Both the position numbers and the translations under genes were made by a program. Below the pieces are notes generated by a model. The model was not told the DNA's origin, did not search any database, and worked only from the letters and a program-made list of their open reading frames with translations. Of a stretch of 64,000 nucleotides of DNA, positions 8,991-19,853 are shown piece by piece (position 1 is the first letter of the stretch; the number at the start of each line of letters is the position of its first letter). The DNA is taken from the NCBI RefSeq assembly GCF_950295315.1, contig NC_080164.1, forward strand, positions 7,014,082 through 7,078,081, in the 5' to 3' direction. Origin of the DNA: Erinaceus europaeus. Its lineage: Eukaryota > Chordata > Mammalia > Eulipotyphla > Erinaceidae.

Positions 8991-10335
8991 GGAGGCTGCC
9001 TTCTCTGTGATGGGAGGGGGAATTTGTGGTCAGACCTGATCTCTGTGTTTTAAGCGTGGAGCAGGCGAGGGAAAAAACCAGATCAGAAATCTTGGCCATG
9101 CCTTTTCTTGAATTTGCTTAAAGGATTTGCATAGCCATTCGTTTAGAAATGCCAAGCACTTCTTGCCTGTCTCCCTCCCCTCAGGCTACTTGCAAACACC
9201 TGCCCAGGTCTTCGCGTAGCTGGCCTTTTCCTGAGCACCTGCCACAGGCTAGAGGCTGCTGTCCCAGGGCCTCTCCTTCCCACAGGGGCTTGGGCTTTGC
9301 TAGGGTGTCCCAGCAGAGTGCTTGGACTTGGTGAGACACCTGGTTTGTAAACTTCCGGAGGACATGGAGTCCTTGAGTCTGTGTTTATAACCAGCCCTCC
9401 CATCCCACTTGCAGGCCTTGGGCCGGGCAGGATGAAGTTTCTGCTCCTAGGCAAGGGCTGTGTTTCTCTTCCTTCGTTTCTTTCTTTCTTTCTTTCTTGC
9501 TTTCTTGCTTTCTTGCTTTCTTGCTTTCGTGCTTTCTTTTGTTCTTTCCAGTGTCTTTCCTTCTCCTGTTCTAACATTACATTTGTCATTTCAGAACTAA
9601 GAGTTGCCAAGGTTGGGGCAGGGTGGAGAAGGTGATACCGAAGTACTTAACTTGGAATTGAAACAAAGCTTGTTGTGACTTGTCTGAGGCACTGGTCGGT
9701 ACCTGGGCTATTTCAGTCTTGTGTTGGAACCGTTGCTATCTGAAAAGCCAGCCTGTAGGAAGTCTTTAGTGGCGGTTATCTGTGCGGGTAGGGTAGGGGC
9801 ACAGAACTGTGTGGTGGGTGTGATGAGCAGTTATACTGTTATAACCTTGTAAACCACTAGTAAAACCACTAAGAAGCAAAGCAGAACAAAATCAAAGCTT
9901 TAAGTGAATGCAGCAAAGCTAATAAGCTTCAGCTGGTCAAATATCTAAGGACAAATGGGAAGGCTGGAATTTGTATTAATTTTGTTTGGCAATATTGAGG
10001 TATTCGAGATTCAGTATTCTGAAGCTTGGGGTTATCAGTTGAGCACCAGCTAAGTAGATTCTTTTCTCCTCATCTATCTTCTTTATTTTGTTTAAGGGGG
10101 AGAGGGGGAAATCCAGACACCTCCTCTGTCTCCAGTGAATTCCGCTCTTTTCTGCAATCCCTCACAGACTCTGCCTCCTTCTGTTCTTCCAGAGATCCCA
10201 GGCTGCCCCTGGGGGCTGGAATGTTTGTCAGCTCTCAGAGAGCAGACCCAGCAGGGTTTTCCTTCATCTCTTGCTTTTTCTTTCTTTTTTTTTTCCTCCT
10301 TGCTGGGGTTTCACTGCTCTGTGCTGTTCTTTTCC
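8991..10335. other. Single-copy region downstream of the island
   Basis: Unique-looking sequence apart from the CTTT-type microsatellite at 9471-9541. If the promoter fires to the right this would be 5' intron. No exon is supportable. Confidence 0.45.
9471..9541. repeat. (CTTT)n / (CTTG)n microsatellite
   Basis: TTTCTTTCTTTCTTTCTT followed by CTTGCTTTCTTGCTTTCTTG variants and CTTTCGTGCTTTC. The Lys/Arg-rich and Phe/Leu-rich frames across it are artefacts. Confidence 0.95.
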
Positions 10336-10339
10336 TTCT

Positions 10340-10553
10340 TTCCTTCTCTTTTAATATTTTTATTTACTTATTATTGGATAGGAACAGAGAGAAATGGGGA
10401 GGGGAGATAGGGAGGGAAAGAGACAGAAAGATACCTGCAGCCCTGTTGATCACTTACTAGGCTTTCCCCTGCAGGTGGGGCTCAGGGGCATGAACGTGGG
10501 TCCTTATGCATTGTAGTGTGCACACTCATCCAGATGTGCCACTAGCGGCCCCT
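10340..10553 (-). mobile_element. Type C SINE, antisense
   Basis: Plus text TTATTTACTTATTATTGGAT, CACCTGCAGCCCTG-like body, and reversed head GGGTCCTTATGCATTGTAG...GTGCCACTAGCGGCCCC. The B box is altered (GGGGCATGAACGTGGG), so transcription competence is doubtful. Confidence 0.82.
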
Positions 10554-10870
10554 CTCTTTATCTTGAAAAATAGATAGAAATAGAGAGAAGGAAAGATACC
10601 ACAGCACCCACCTTTCCCCAATGCACTGATTTGGGGTCAGGCTTAAGCTGAGTTACCTGCCATGGCTAAGCTAGCTCCAGGTAAGCTATCTTTCTACCTC
10701 TCCCATTTTGAAAAGATTTATTTCTTTATTTTTAATATTGTTTTTTCTCGATAGAGACAGAAGACAGAGACAGTGAGAAAGACCCCTGCACTGTAGCTTC
10801 CTTCAATGTAGTGGGGACCCAGCTCACACCTGGGTAAAGCAGTGCACTCATTGGCCAGCCCTTTATTTAT
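10554..10870 (-). mobile_element. Two old, degraded SINE-like pieces
   Basis: 10556-10700 (AGATAGAAATAGAGAGAAGG...) and 10712-10870 (GATAGAGACAGAAGACAGAG ... AGCTCACACCTGGG) resemble antisense tRNA-SINE bodies but cannot be aligned by eye over their heads. They belong to an older layer than types A and B. Confidence 0.5.
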
Positions 10871-11350
10871 GTATTTATGAAAAATAGACAATATTGACTG
10901 CATATGGTCTGTCAACTACTATTCTGGGCACTTTCCCAGGCTGTATCTCATTTAATCTCCAGGACCACCCCACGAAGAAGAATGAGCTTCTCTTTCTCCA
11001 GCCTGTGTGCCTGTGGGGAGCCCCTGCAGGTGTGTTCCTAAGCACATTGGAGGTCAGCAGGACAGGCTGACTCTGAGGTCTCATTGGCACAGAGGCTGAA
11101 GGCAGGCGGGTGTGCTTATTCGCCTCTGCTTGTGGGTGTTGGGGAAGATGTATGCTCCAGAGTGCTTCTTGTGTGTGACAGACTCCCGAGGAATCTCTTG
11201 TCATAGCAGACTAGGCTTGGGGATCAGGCTTCAGCCCTGATGGCTACTACATTTTGCCTCTTGAACATGAAGCGCAGTGGGTGAGTTGGGACCCTGTCCT
11301 AGGTACTGTGCTAAAGCCCTTGATATGGAAACTGTCATCCAGATGCCAAT

Positions 11351-11681
11351 TTTTTTTTTTTTTTGACTCCAGGGTTATTGCTGGGGATCGGTGCCTGCAC
11401 CATGAATCCACTACTCCTAGAAACCATTTTTTCCTTTTTGCCCTTGTTGTTCTATCATTGTTGTGGTTATTATTGTTTTTGTTGTTGGATAGGACAGAGA
11501 AATCGAGAGAGGAGGGGAGACAGAGAGGGAGGGAGAAAGATACACACCTACAGACCTGCTTCACTGCCTGTGAAGCGACTCCCCTGCAGGTGGGGAGCTG
11601 GGGCTCGAACCAGGATCCTTACGCTGGTCTTTGTGCTTCGTACCACATGCGCTTAACCTACTGCGCTACCGCCTGACTCTC
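11351..11681 (-). mobile_element. Type B SINE, antisense, full length
   Basis: Starts with poly-T, then GACTCCAGGGTTATTGCTGG, GCCTGCACCATGAATCC and the type A body and head. Perfect 12-bp duplication CCAGATGCCAAT at 11339-11350 and 11682-11693. The predicted open frames at 11254-11676 are SINE sequence. Confidence 0.93.
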
Positions 11682-11699
11682 CCAGATGCCAATCTTAAG

Positions 11700-12030
11700 A
11701 GTACTAGTACCCCCCCCCCCCTTTTAAAGTTCATTTATTTGCTTTACGAGGGAAAGTGCATGTGAGAGAGAATTAAGTCAGAGCTCTCGCCACCCCTCCC
11801 CCATGTGCTGTTGGGGACTGAAATCATAGCTTTATACATGCAGGCCATGTACTCTGTGTCTGCCAAATGTTGCCTACCCCTCCACCCTCCTACCCCCCCC
11901 CCCCTTTTTAATTTTTCTGTCAGAGCACTACTAAACTCTAGCACCACCCCTCTGGTGGTGCTGGGTATTGAACTTGCTGACCTCAAGTTCAAAGGTCTTT
12001 CTGTGTAGCCACTATGCTCTCTCCCCAGTC
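11700..12030 (-). mobile_element. Diverged type D SINE pieces, antisense
   Basis: 11913-12029 reads CAGAGCACTACTAAACTC...GGTGGTGCTGGGTATTGAAC...CACTATGCTCTCTCCCCAG, a clear type D. 11715-11890 is a more degraded tRNA-SINE-like stretch. Poly-C runs sit at 11709-11722 and 11893-11905. Confidence 0.65.
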
Positions 12031-12985
12031 TTGAAATGAGGGAAGAGAGCCGAGTAACTTGCGCCAGGTTGGGATGCTGTCCATGAAATTTGCCTGAAAA
12101 TCCACCATGAGACTAAATTCTTGTTTGCTTCTACTGTTCCAACAGTCTCAACACACTAATTCCCACATTTTTTAGGGCTTAGACAGGCTAAGGGTGCATA
12201 GGGGTAGCCTTCTATCACCAAGTGACTTTTTGGGCCCCCAGTCCGTCCTTAAAAGGAGTCTTAAAGACTGCAGTAGAAAAATGTTCTTTTTGCTTTTGCC
12301 AGAATAATCTTCTTTTGAATGGAATTCTGCCCAGCTATGTGGGAAAAAGGAAGACAGATGAAAAAGGATCATAGGCTGGGTAAACATCATGGCTATTTTC
12401 AGAAAGTGTGTTTATTATCAATAAGAAACCCAGAAAAAGCATAGGGGACTGTATTCGGAGTCAAATTCATCAACAACATCAACCAGTAACCCTCCTAGAA
12501 GAATTCCCTATGTGGGTGTTATGGGTATTGCAGCTGCCAGCAGGCAGGATCTAATTCGCGTTCCCCAGTCTCCAATTTACAGCGACTTTGGAGACTGATG
12601 AGGATGAGTGTGCGACAAGATGATAGAAGCTACTAAGTGTCTGATTTCTCATAAACATCGCAATGACTGTGTCACATTTGTATAGCTTACTGTAGCTTGG
12701 AAACAAAAAAAAAAAATGGGCAAAAGGCGGCCTCATTTCAGTTCTCACGATAACTGAACGTGATAGCTGAAAGGCAGAGTGGAGGTTAGGAAGCTTATGT
12801 TGGAATTGAAGAAAATCAAGCAAGTGAATCTTGAACTTGGCCATTAACATGGGCCTTATGATAGCACGGTTACTGTCTTCCTGCCTTAAACGAGGACAGA
12901 CTATTGTAAGGTTCCTGGGAGATGGCTGAGTATGAGTTTCATTCTGAAGCTGACTTTTGGCTTAGAGTTTCCGTAAAGGAATGTC
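12031..12985. other. Single-copy region
   Basis: About 950 bp of unique sequence with no recognised repeats and no splice-bounded frame. The minus-strand open frame at 12551-12850 has no known motif. Confidence 0.4.
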
Positions 12986-12989
12986 ACCA

Positions 12990-13920
12990 ACTTCTGTTTA
13001 TTAATTTTGTAGCTGGACACCTTATTATATTGCCTGATAATTTCCAGGAGCTTCCTGCTGGATTCTTTAGTGTTTTATTTTTTTAAAATTTATTATTATC
13101 TCTATTTATTTATAGGATACAGACAGTCAGAAATCAAGAGGGAAGGGAGTGATAGAGAGGGAAAGAGAAAGACACCTGCAGACCTGCTTCGCCACTTGCA
13201 AAGTTTTCCCCCTGCAAGTGGGGACCGGGGGCTCGAACCTGGGTCCTTGTGCATTGTAACATGTGCGTTCAACCAGGTGCGGCCTTGATTCTTTAGCGTT
13301 TATTTCCGTATGTATACTTTCATATCATCTACAGATAGTGATCTGTAGATGATATGAAACCTAAGTGTAGGTTTGGCTTCTTCTCTTCCAATCTGTATCC
13401 CTTTAATTCCTTGCTCCTGCCTGATTGCTATGGCAAGAACTTCTAACACTATGTTGAATAGTAACAGTGATAGTGGGCAGCCCAGTTGAGTATCTTTTCT
13501 GAAGAGGAAATGCTTCCAGCTTCTCACCATTAAGATGTTGCCTATAGGTTTGCTGAAACTGGCCTTTGCTAGGCTAGGGCATTTCCCATCTACTCCCATT
13601 TTTTGTCGTGTTTTGATCATGAGAGCATGTTGGGAAATTTTGTTAAAGATTTTCTTTGCATCTGTTGAGACAATCATGTGGCTTTTGGTTTTGCTTTTAT
13701 TAACGTGGTGAATCACATTGGCTGATTAACATATATGGAACCAGCCTTGCATCTCTGGGATAAACCCCACTTGGTTAGGATGTACTATCTGTTTAATATA
13801 CTGCTGCATCCGGTTGGCTAGAATTTGGTTTGGTGTTCTAGCATCTACGTTCATCAGAGCTACTGCTGTTTGCTGCTGTTGTCCATGTCCCTGTCTGCTT
13901 TTGGTATCAGGGAGATGTTA
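12990..13920 (-). mobile_element. L1 ORF2 reverse-transcriptase fragment
   Basis: The minus-strand frame at 13300-13716 (138 codons) contains GCPLSLLLFNIVLEVLAIAI, the conserved block just before the reverse-transcriptase catalytic loop, followed by an equivalent of the Phe-Ala-Asp-Asp loop that here reads SVDDM after an apparent small deletion. An upstream antisense part lies at 12990-13066, so the fragment is split by a type C SINE. Only the central polymerase region remains, with no start and with stops at both ends. Dead LINE sequence. Confidence 0.93.
13078..13282 (-). mobile_element. Type C SINE inserted in L1, antisense
   Basis: Reversed body GACAGTCAGAAATCAAGAGG and head CTTGTGCATTGTAACATGTG. 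Flanking near-repeats ATTCTTTAGTGTTTTATTT (from 13061) and ATTCTTTAGCGTTTATTT (from 13288) are the target duplication. Confidence 0.85.
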
Positions 13921-14885
13921 GTGGAGCTGACTTTTGGTTCCTGGCCCTGGCTATCCAGGGTGCTTGGTGGGGAGGGGACGTATTCTTTGCTGCTGCTATT
14001 TAATTTTTGCTTTCAGGGGGCTGGTATGTGTGACGGAGGGTGGGGACAAATTCCAGTTATGTTGTTGAACACAATAACAATGTTTTGAATCTGTAATCAA
14101 ATCTAGAAGCTGATTTAGAAGAATTTCCATTCCTTTGTCAGTCCTCTAAATCACCTTTGGAGACTTTGCAACACAGGCACGCACTTACTCCTTAGGAAAA
14201 CACACTCTTCCTGCTCAGCTCTCCTCTGTTCCTAGCCCGGGTTGTGGATTTGTCTTTGTGGGCAATGGCGTCGGCAATGGCGTCTGCTTCTCTTTGGAAT
14301 TCTGCAGAACCTTCCATCATGGTTTGCTTGAAGTAAATCAGTCCTTAAAGAGTTGTTTGTGATTCCGTAAAGTGTTGAATGATGAAGGTCCCAACACCTG
14401 CTTTTAGCCACTTATGTTATAAACCATTAGTGTTGACTACAGCTGATTTCAGTGAGCTTATTAAAGCCCCCAGATGAATGGGATGAACTTGATGAACTTG
14501 CCTGGGCGAAGAAATGGGAAGAAGGCAGTGGTTTGGGCTGTGTATTTACCTAGAAGATCACCTGGGCTGAGAATAAGTCAGCAGTAGCCATTTCTATAGG
14601 AGCTTTCCCAGAAGATGAGGAATTTGAATCCATACTCTGGCTTTGTCTCCAACTGCTGGGTGCATTTGAACATATCACTTGTCCTTCTTTTTTGGCTTTT
14701 TAGAGGCTGGCAATTTTGCTATTTAAAAAGATAGGTAATATTTCTGTGGATATTCTTTTTCAGCAGCATGTCTGACTCTTTGGATCACTTTTGTACATTG
14801 AATTAGGAGAACCATGAGTGGACATATGGGAACATTTATGGCAAGATTCTGAGCATTTGCTCTGAGATAATTTATACTTTCTTTT
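13921..14885. other. Single-copy region
   Basis: Unique-looking. An imperfect short duplication (GGCAATGGCGTC twice at about 14261-14283) is the only internal structure. No coding exon is supportable. Confidence 0.4.
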
Positions 14886-14889
14886 TTTT

Positions 14890-15105
14890 TCATATTTTTT
14901 AATCTTTATTTATTTATTAGATAGAGACAGCCAGAAATCAAGAGGGAAGGGGGTGACAGGAAAGGAGAGAGATAGTGAGACACCTGCAGCTCTGCTTCAC
15001 CACTGGCAAAGCTTTCCCCTTGCAGGTGGGGACTGGGGGCTCGAACCTGGGTCCTTGTGCATTGTAACATGTAAGCTCAACCAGGTGCACCACGACCCAG
15101 CCCCC
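14890..15105 (-). mobile_element. Type C SINE, antisense
   Basis: T-rich start, TTTATTTATTTATTAGATAG, AGAGACAGCCAGAAATCAAG, GGGGGCTCGAACCTGGGTCC (reversed B box) and GTGCATTGTAACATGTAAGC. Well preserved. Confidence 0.92.
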
Positions 15106-15445
15106 TTCATTTCTACTTTCTAAAAGATGATTTGGGTGAAGTATGGAGACACCAGTGGTGAGGATGGGGGCGGGATGCTATCCCCCTTCAGGGTATCTGG
15201 GGTGGGGACTGTGGAGAGCCAAGAGTGTAGCTATAAACCAACTTTCTGCCACAGTTGACCTGTGAAAGAGCTCTTGTAAAAAGGTGCAAGAGAGCGACAT
15301 CTGGGCTGTCATCTGCAGTCTGCCATTCGTGGAATCCTGGCCTAGAGGCCATTAATGATTGTCACAGAGCCAGAGCGAGCCTGGTGAGACCTTGAACACC
15401 ATAGAGTAGCCATTTATAGTTGTAGGGAATAAGAGTGATAATAGG

Positions 15446-15711
15446 AGGGGGCCAGGCTGTAGCACAGCGGGTTAAGGGCACATGGCGCCAAGTGCAAGGA
15501 CCAGTGTTAAGGATCCTGGTTGGGGGGGGGTCGCTTCACAGGCAGTGAAGCAGGTCTGCAGGTGTCTATCTTTCTCTTCCCCTCTCTGTCTTCCCCTCCT
15601 CTCTCAATTTCTGTCCTATCCTCCAACAACAGCAACATTAATGGCAACAATAACAATAACGGCAACAACAAGGGCAACAAAAATGGGGAAAAGTGGCCTC
15701 AAGAAAAAAAA
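15446..15711 (+). mobile_element. Type A SINE lacking its B box
   Basis: Head GGGGCCAGGCTGTAGCACAG is intact, but the text jumps from GGATCCTGGTTGGGGGGG to TCGCTTCACAGGCAG, deleting the second half of box B and the stretch up to the stem. Perfect duplications AGTGATAATAGGAG (15432-15445 and about 15712-15725) show an otherwise complete insertion. Confidence 0.92.
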
Positions 15712-15725
15712 AGTGATAATAGGAG

Positions 15726-16555
15726 CCTGAACTGGAAGATCCCTCTGAAAATCAGTGAAGGCAGTTGCTGTCACTTGTAGACTTCCTGCAGGAATGCTGA
15801 CGTAAATCCTGTCAAGCCATTAGTGTGTGGACATAAAAGAGTCTCTAGATGCAGTTTGAGGGATTCCACGTGCTCATGTGTGTCCTTCTGCCACGGAACG
15901 GGCTGCTTTCCTAAGCCCTTCTAGACCTGCCAGTGTGGATATAGAAGCATTCACTGTGATTTACTTAAAGTAAAGGATCTGATTGACTAAAGAGATGGGA
16001 GAATCTCGTGGTTACTGACTGTGGTTTGTAGGCATGGAGTGAGAGGGAGATGCCTGGGTTCTGGCAAGAATATTTTAGCAGGCTTGTCTGGGAGATCAAT
16101 AAATCACATCTTACAGGCAGGGCCTTTCTTGTGAGGACTCAAGGTTCATTTTTCTAAGTGGGATGTCCTCATGAGGCCACTGAAATAAGACCTTTCCCTT
16201 GGGACTGAGACATTGTGTGACCAAGACTTTGCCTTGAGTCCATTTCAGGGTTGAGCTTCTCTGACGAAGCTTGTATTTTATGGAAAAAAAGAGAAAATGA
16301 GAAGTGCCCTTATGTGCCAGTATATAGATTTACGAATTGTCTGTCTGTCCATCCACCTCTGCCAGTCACTTTTCACAAAGTGTAAGAAGGTACATCTTTG
16401 CACCTTAAATCACAGATCCGACAGGGTGTGCGGGGGTACGGGATATCCAGTGCTGAGGCTGTACAAGTCCTCTGGAAGCCTTCCCTCTGAGCCGGTCAAG
16501 GCAAGCACAGCTCTTTGTCGTCTAGTAATATCAAGTGCTACTTAAAAAATTATTA
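15726..16555. other. Single-copy region
   Basis: About 830 bp of unique sequence with no repeat or promoter recognised. Short open frames lack recognisable domains. Confidence 0.4.
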
Positions 16556-17225
16556 GTGATTTAATAAAGTTGAACAAGATTGTCAGATGACAGGGATCCA
16601 ATTCCATACAGTTCCCACCACCTGAGTTCTGGGTTCCATCCCCTCCATTGGAAACTTCCCTATTCTTTACCCCTCTGGGAGTATGGACCAAAATTCATCC
16701 TTCCTTCCTTCCTTCCTTCCTTCCTTCCTTCCTTCCTTCCTTCCTTCATTTCTTTCTTTATTCCTTTCCTTATTTTGCCTTTAGAGTTATTGCTGGGGCT
16801 GTGTAGGCACTACGAATTCACTGCTACTGAAGGAAATTTTTTATTTTATTGGACAGGAGAGAGAGAGAAACTGAGAGAGGAGGGGGAGACAGAGAAGGAG
16901 GGAGAAAGTTAGACACCCGCAGACCTGCTTCACTGCATATGAAGTGCCCCCTCCCCCACAAGTGGGGAGCTGGGGAGCTCAAACCTGGTCCTAGCACTTA
17001 GTACTATGTACATTTTACTGGGTGCTCCACCACCAGGCCCCCAGACCAAAATTATTTATGGGGAGAAGAAGGTGGGAGGTGTGGCTTCTATAATTGCTTC
17101 TCCACTGGGCATGGGTCTTGGCAGGTGGATCCATACCCCCCCAGCCTGTTTCTGTTTTTCCCTAGTTGCATAGGGCTCTGGGGAGGTAGGGTTCCAGGAA
17201 GGTTTTTTTTTTTTTTTTTTAATAC
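16556..17225 (-). mobile_element. L1 3' UTR, antisense, split by a SINE
   Basis: Reversed 3' UTR (ACAGTTCCCACCACCTGAGT ... CTCTGGGAGTATGGACC) continues after the SINE with TATTTATGGGGAGAAGAAGG and CACTGGGCATGGGTCTTGGC. The repeated GACCAAAATT at about 16687-16696 and 17043-17052 is the SINE target duplication. Confidence 0.85.
16697..17042 (-). mobile_element. Type B-like SINE with (TTCC)n, antisense
   Basis: The reversed extension GCCTTTAGAGTTATTGCTGG, the body GAGAGAGAAACTGAGAGAGG and a diverged head ending CACCACCAGGCCCC. A (TTCC)n microsatellite (16698-16746) occupies the place of the reversed A tail. Confidence 0.82.
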
Positions 17226-17249
17226 TTGGCAGGCTGAACATGTATTACT

Positions 17250-17395
17250 TTTTTAATTTTAATTTAATTTATTTATATATATATTTTTTACCAGAGCACT
17301 GCTCAGCTCTGGCTGATGGTGGTGCAGGGGATTGAACCTGGGACTTTGGAGTCATGAGACTCTCTTTGCATAACAATTATGCTATCTAACTACTG
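17250..17395 (-). mobile_element. Type D SINE, antisense
   Basis: CCAGAGCACTGCTCAGCTCT, GGGGATTGAACCTGGGACTT and CTTTGCATAACAATTATGC. Duplications AACATGTATTA lie on both sides (about 17238 and 17399). Confidence 0.88.
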
Positions 17396-17411
17396 CCCAA
17401 CATGTATTATG

Positions 17412-17572
17412 TCCTAAAAAGATTTATGTACTTATTTTCCTTTTAGAGACAGAATCTGAAAGAGACCATACTACTGACGTTTCCTTCAATATGGTGGGAC
17501 CAGGTTTCGAACTTGGGTCATACACATGGCAGAGTAGTGCGCTATCCAAGTGAACTATTTCTCTGGCCCTTG
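17412..17572 (-). mobile_element. Old SINE-like element, antisense
   Basis: GAGACAGAATCTGAAAGAG and CCAGGTTTCGAACTTGGGTC (reversed B box) with a head ending CAAGTGAACTATTTCTCTGG. Same general design as the others, but not assignable to types A-D by eye. Confidence 0.55.
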
Positions 17573-17589
17573 TGCATTTTTTGTCATCA

Positions 17590-17962
17590 TCATTATTATT
17601 AGTCAACTCTGGCTTATGGTAGTGCTGGGGATTGAACCTGGGATCTTTTTATTTATTTATTCCCTTTTGTTGCCCTTGTTGTTTTATTGTTGTTGTTATT
17701 GATATTGTCATTGTTGGATAGGACAGAGAGAAATGGAGAGACGAGTGGAAGACAGAGAGAGGGAGAGAAAGACAGACACCTGCAGACCTGCTTCACTGCC
17801 TGTGAAACGACTCCCCTGCAGGTGGGGAGCCGAGACCTTACCCGGGATCTTTACGCAGGTCCTTGCGCTTTGCGCCACATGTGCTTAACCCGCTGCGCTA
17901 CTGCCTGACTCCCATGAACCTGGAATCTTTTTGCATAACTATTATGCTATCTCTCCAGTCCT
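17590..17962 (-). mobile_element. Type D SINE split by a type A SINE
   Basis: Type D text CAACTCTGGCTTATGGTAGT...GGGGATTGAACCTGGGATC is interrupted at about 17645 and resumes at about 17916 with GAACCTGGAATCTTTTTGC then ATTATGCTATCTCTCCAG. Confidence 0.9.
17645..17913 (-). mobile_element. Type A SINE nested in type D
   Basis: Reversed body GGACAGAGAGAAATGGAGAG and head CCGCTGCGCTACTGCCTGAC. The duplicated host text TGAACCTGGGATCTTTTT / TGAACCTGGAATCTTTTT flanks it, which fixes the order of events: type D first. Confidence 0.93.
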
Positions 17963-17995
17963 GTATTATTATTATTATTTTATTATTATTATTTT

Positions 17996-18108
17996 TTAAC
18001 CAGAGCACTGCTTAGCTCTGGGTTATGGTGGTGTGGGGGATTGAATTTAAGACTTTGGAGCTTCAGGCATGAGAGTCTCTTTGCATGGCCATTATGCTAT
18101 CTACCCCT
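17996..18108 (-). mobile_element. Type D SINE, antisense
   Basis: AACCAGAGCACTGCTTAGCT, GGGGGATTGAATTTAAGACT and GCATGGCCATTATGCTATC. Follows an ATT-rich tract. Confidence 0.88.
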
Positions 18109-18124
18109 GCCTTCTCTCTCTCTC

Positions 18125-18392
18125 TCTTTTTTTCTCTGGGGTTATCACTGGGGCTTGGTACCTGCACTACAAATCCACTGCTCCTGGTGACCACTTTTTC
18201 TATTTAAAAAAAAATTTTTTTATTTACTTATTATTGGATAGAAGCAGAGAGAAATTGAGATGGGATGGGGGAGCTAGAGAGTGAGAGAGACAGAAAGACA
18301 CCTGTAGCCCTGCCTCACCACTCGTGAAGATTTCCCCCTGCAGGTGGGGACCAGGGTCTTGAATCTGGATCCCTTGCACAATGTAATGTGTT
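18125..18392 (-). mobile_element. Type C SINE with type B-like extension, antisense
   Basis: Starts CTCTGGGGTTATCACTGGGG...CTGCACTACAAATCCACTG (the type B extension), but the remainder (TTGGATAGAAGCAGAGAGAA, CCCTTGCACAATGTAATGTG) is of type C. This suggests the extension can attach to either body. Confidence 0.75.
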
Positions 18393-18682
18393 GTCTCTGG
18401 GGCTTGGTGCCTGCACTACAAATCCACTTCTGGAGGCCATTTTTGTTTTTCAGTTTTTGTTGCCCTTGTTATTGTTGTTGTTGTTGGGTAGGACAGAGAG
18501 AAATGGAAAGAGGTGGGGAAGAAAGATGAGGGAGAGAAAGACACCTGCAGACCTGTTGCACCACTTGTGAAGCAACTTCCCTGCAGGTGGGGAACCAGGG
18601 GCTTGAAATGGGATCCTTACTCCGTCCTTGCGCTTGACACCATGTGTGCTTAGCCCTCTATGCTACCGCCTGCCTGCCCCCT
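18393..18682 (-). mobile_element. Type B SINE, antisense
   Basis: Begins abruptly with CTCTGGGGCTTGGTGCCTGC, continues GGACAGAGAGAAATGGAAAG and ends TATGCTACCGCCTGCCTGCC. It truncates the preceding SINE's head. Confidence 0.85.
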
Positions 18683-18729
18683 ACATTATTATTATTTTTA
18701 ATAACAAGCAAACAGTAAGGTCAACAACA

Positions 18730-18990
18730 AGGGGCTGAAAGATCTCTCACTTTGCACTTTACCATGTGCAAGGACCCTGATATTGTATGAGAGGAGAAGC
18801 TCTGTGAATGTAGAGCAGTGTCAAGCTGTCTGTCCTCTCTCTCTGGGTCCCTTCTCCCCCACCCCCCTTTATATTTGAAATTGAAAGGAGGGGAAAAATT
18901 TCTTTTCTGGGAGGAGTAGAATCAAGCAGTCAAGAGACCCTCATGGCAAAAAGTAAGTAAAGTAATTAATTAAAAAAAAATAAAAAGATC
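18730..18990 (+). mobile_element. Diverged type C-like SINE, sense
   Basis: GGGGCTGAAAGATCTCTCAC, CTTTACCATGTGCAAGGACC, a CT-rich body and a (AAGT)n/AATTAATTAAAA tail. The head is poorly preserved. Confidence 0.55.
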
Positions 18991-19141
18991 AAGAACTAAA
19001 GAAGAAAGTCAAACCAACAGAGAACTTGTTAGTGTGGGCTGTGTAGTTGCCTGGACAGAGGTATATATGACACATGACAACAGTGTTGGAGACAGAGCTG
19101 CTGTTTCACCAGATGAGAGCAGTTGTGCAGATGAATAGTGA

Positions 19142-19347
19142 CGGGGCCAGGCAAAGGCACACCTGGTTAAGCACACGTGTTACAGTGCGCAAGGACCTGA
19201 GCTCCAGCCCCTGGTCCCCACCTGCAGGGGGAAAGCTTCACAAGTGGTGAAGCAGGGCTGCAGGTGTCTCTCCTGCCTCTTTATTTCTCTCTCCCCATTC
19301 CCTCTCCATGGTCTCTATCCAATAATAAATAATAATAAAAAAACAGG
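19142..19347 (+). mobile_element. Type C SINE, sense
   Basis: GGGGCCAGGCAAAGGCACAC, GTTAAGCACACGTGTTACAG, CAAGTGGTGAAGCAGGGCTG, tail AATAATAAATAATAATAAAA. Confidence 0.92.
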
Positions 19348-19853
19348 AGTAGTGAGGGCACTGGATAGTCATGCCATTGAACAATAGTGCCGAACTGTAC
19401 ACCTTGAATGGTGAAGATGCCAAAAAATGTGTTATGTTTTTAGCCCCAGTAGAAAAAAAAGAAGAAATTGAGATTTATGTCATTCAATATAGTATTCCTA
19501 AATATTTTGATTGTAGAGCCTTGGCATGTTTAAGAATTCTCAATAACACTTCGAAAGTATTTATGGGTACAGGTTATATCTGTTAATACTTGTATTAGAA
19601 ATTGAGATAAGAAAGTTTAAAAGCATTTAGTGATTAATTTTACATAATAACAGTGACAGTCTCAAATGTTGACATAAGTGGTCCGTATTGTAAAAAAAAA
19701 AAAAAGACTATTTTCAGAGTGAACTCATGGATGGCACAAATTGGTTTTATGTCTTGATTAAGTATTTTTATATATATTGCCATGTTGATTGAAGACAGTG
19801 GGATTCTAAAATTTGTTTTCCCCTTTATTTCTCTAAAATGATCTCACATATCA
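19348..19853. other. AT-rich single-copy stretch
   Basis: No repeat recognised. The open frame at 19371-19586 has no known domain. Confidence 0.35.

Noticed and set aside
13300..13716. Host reverse-transcriptase gene
   Set aside because: It is an L1 ORF2 fragment: L1-specific motifs, broken ends, altered catalytic loop.
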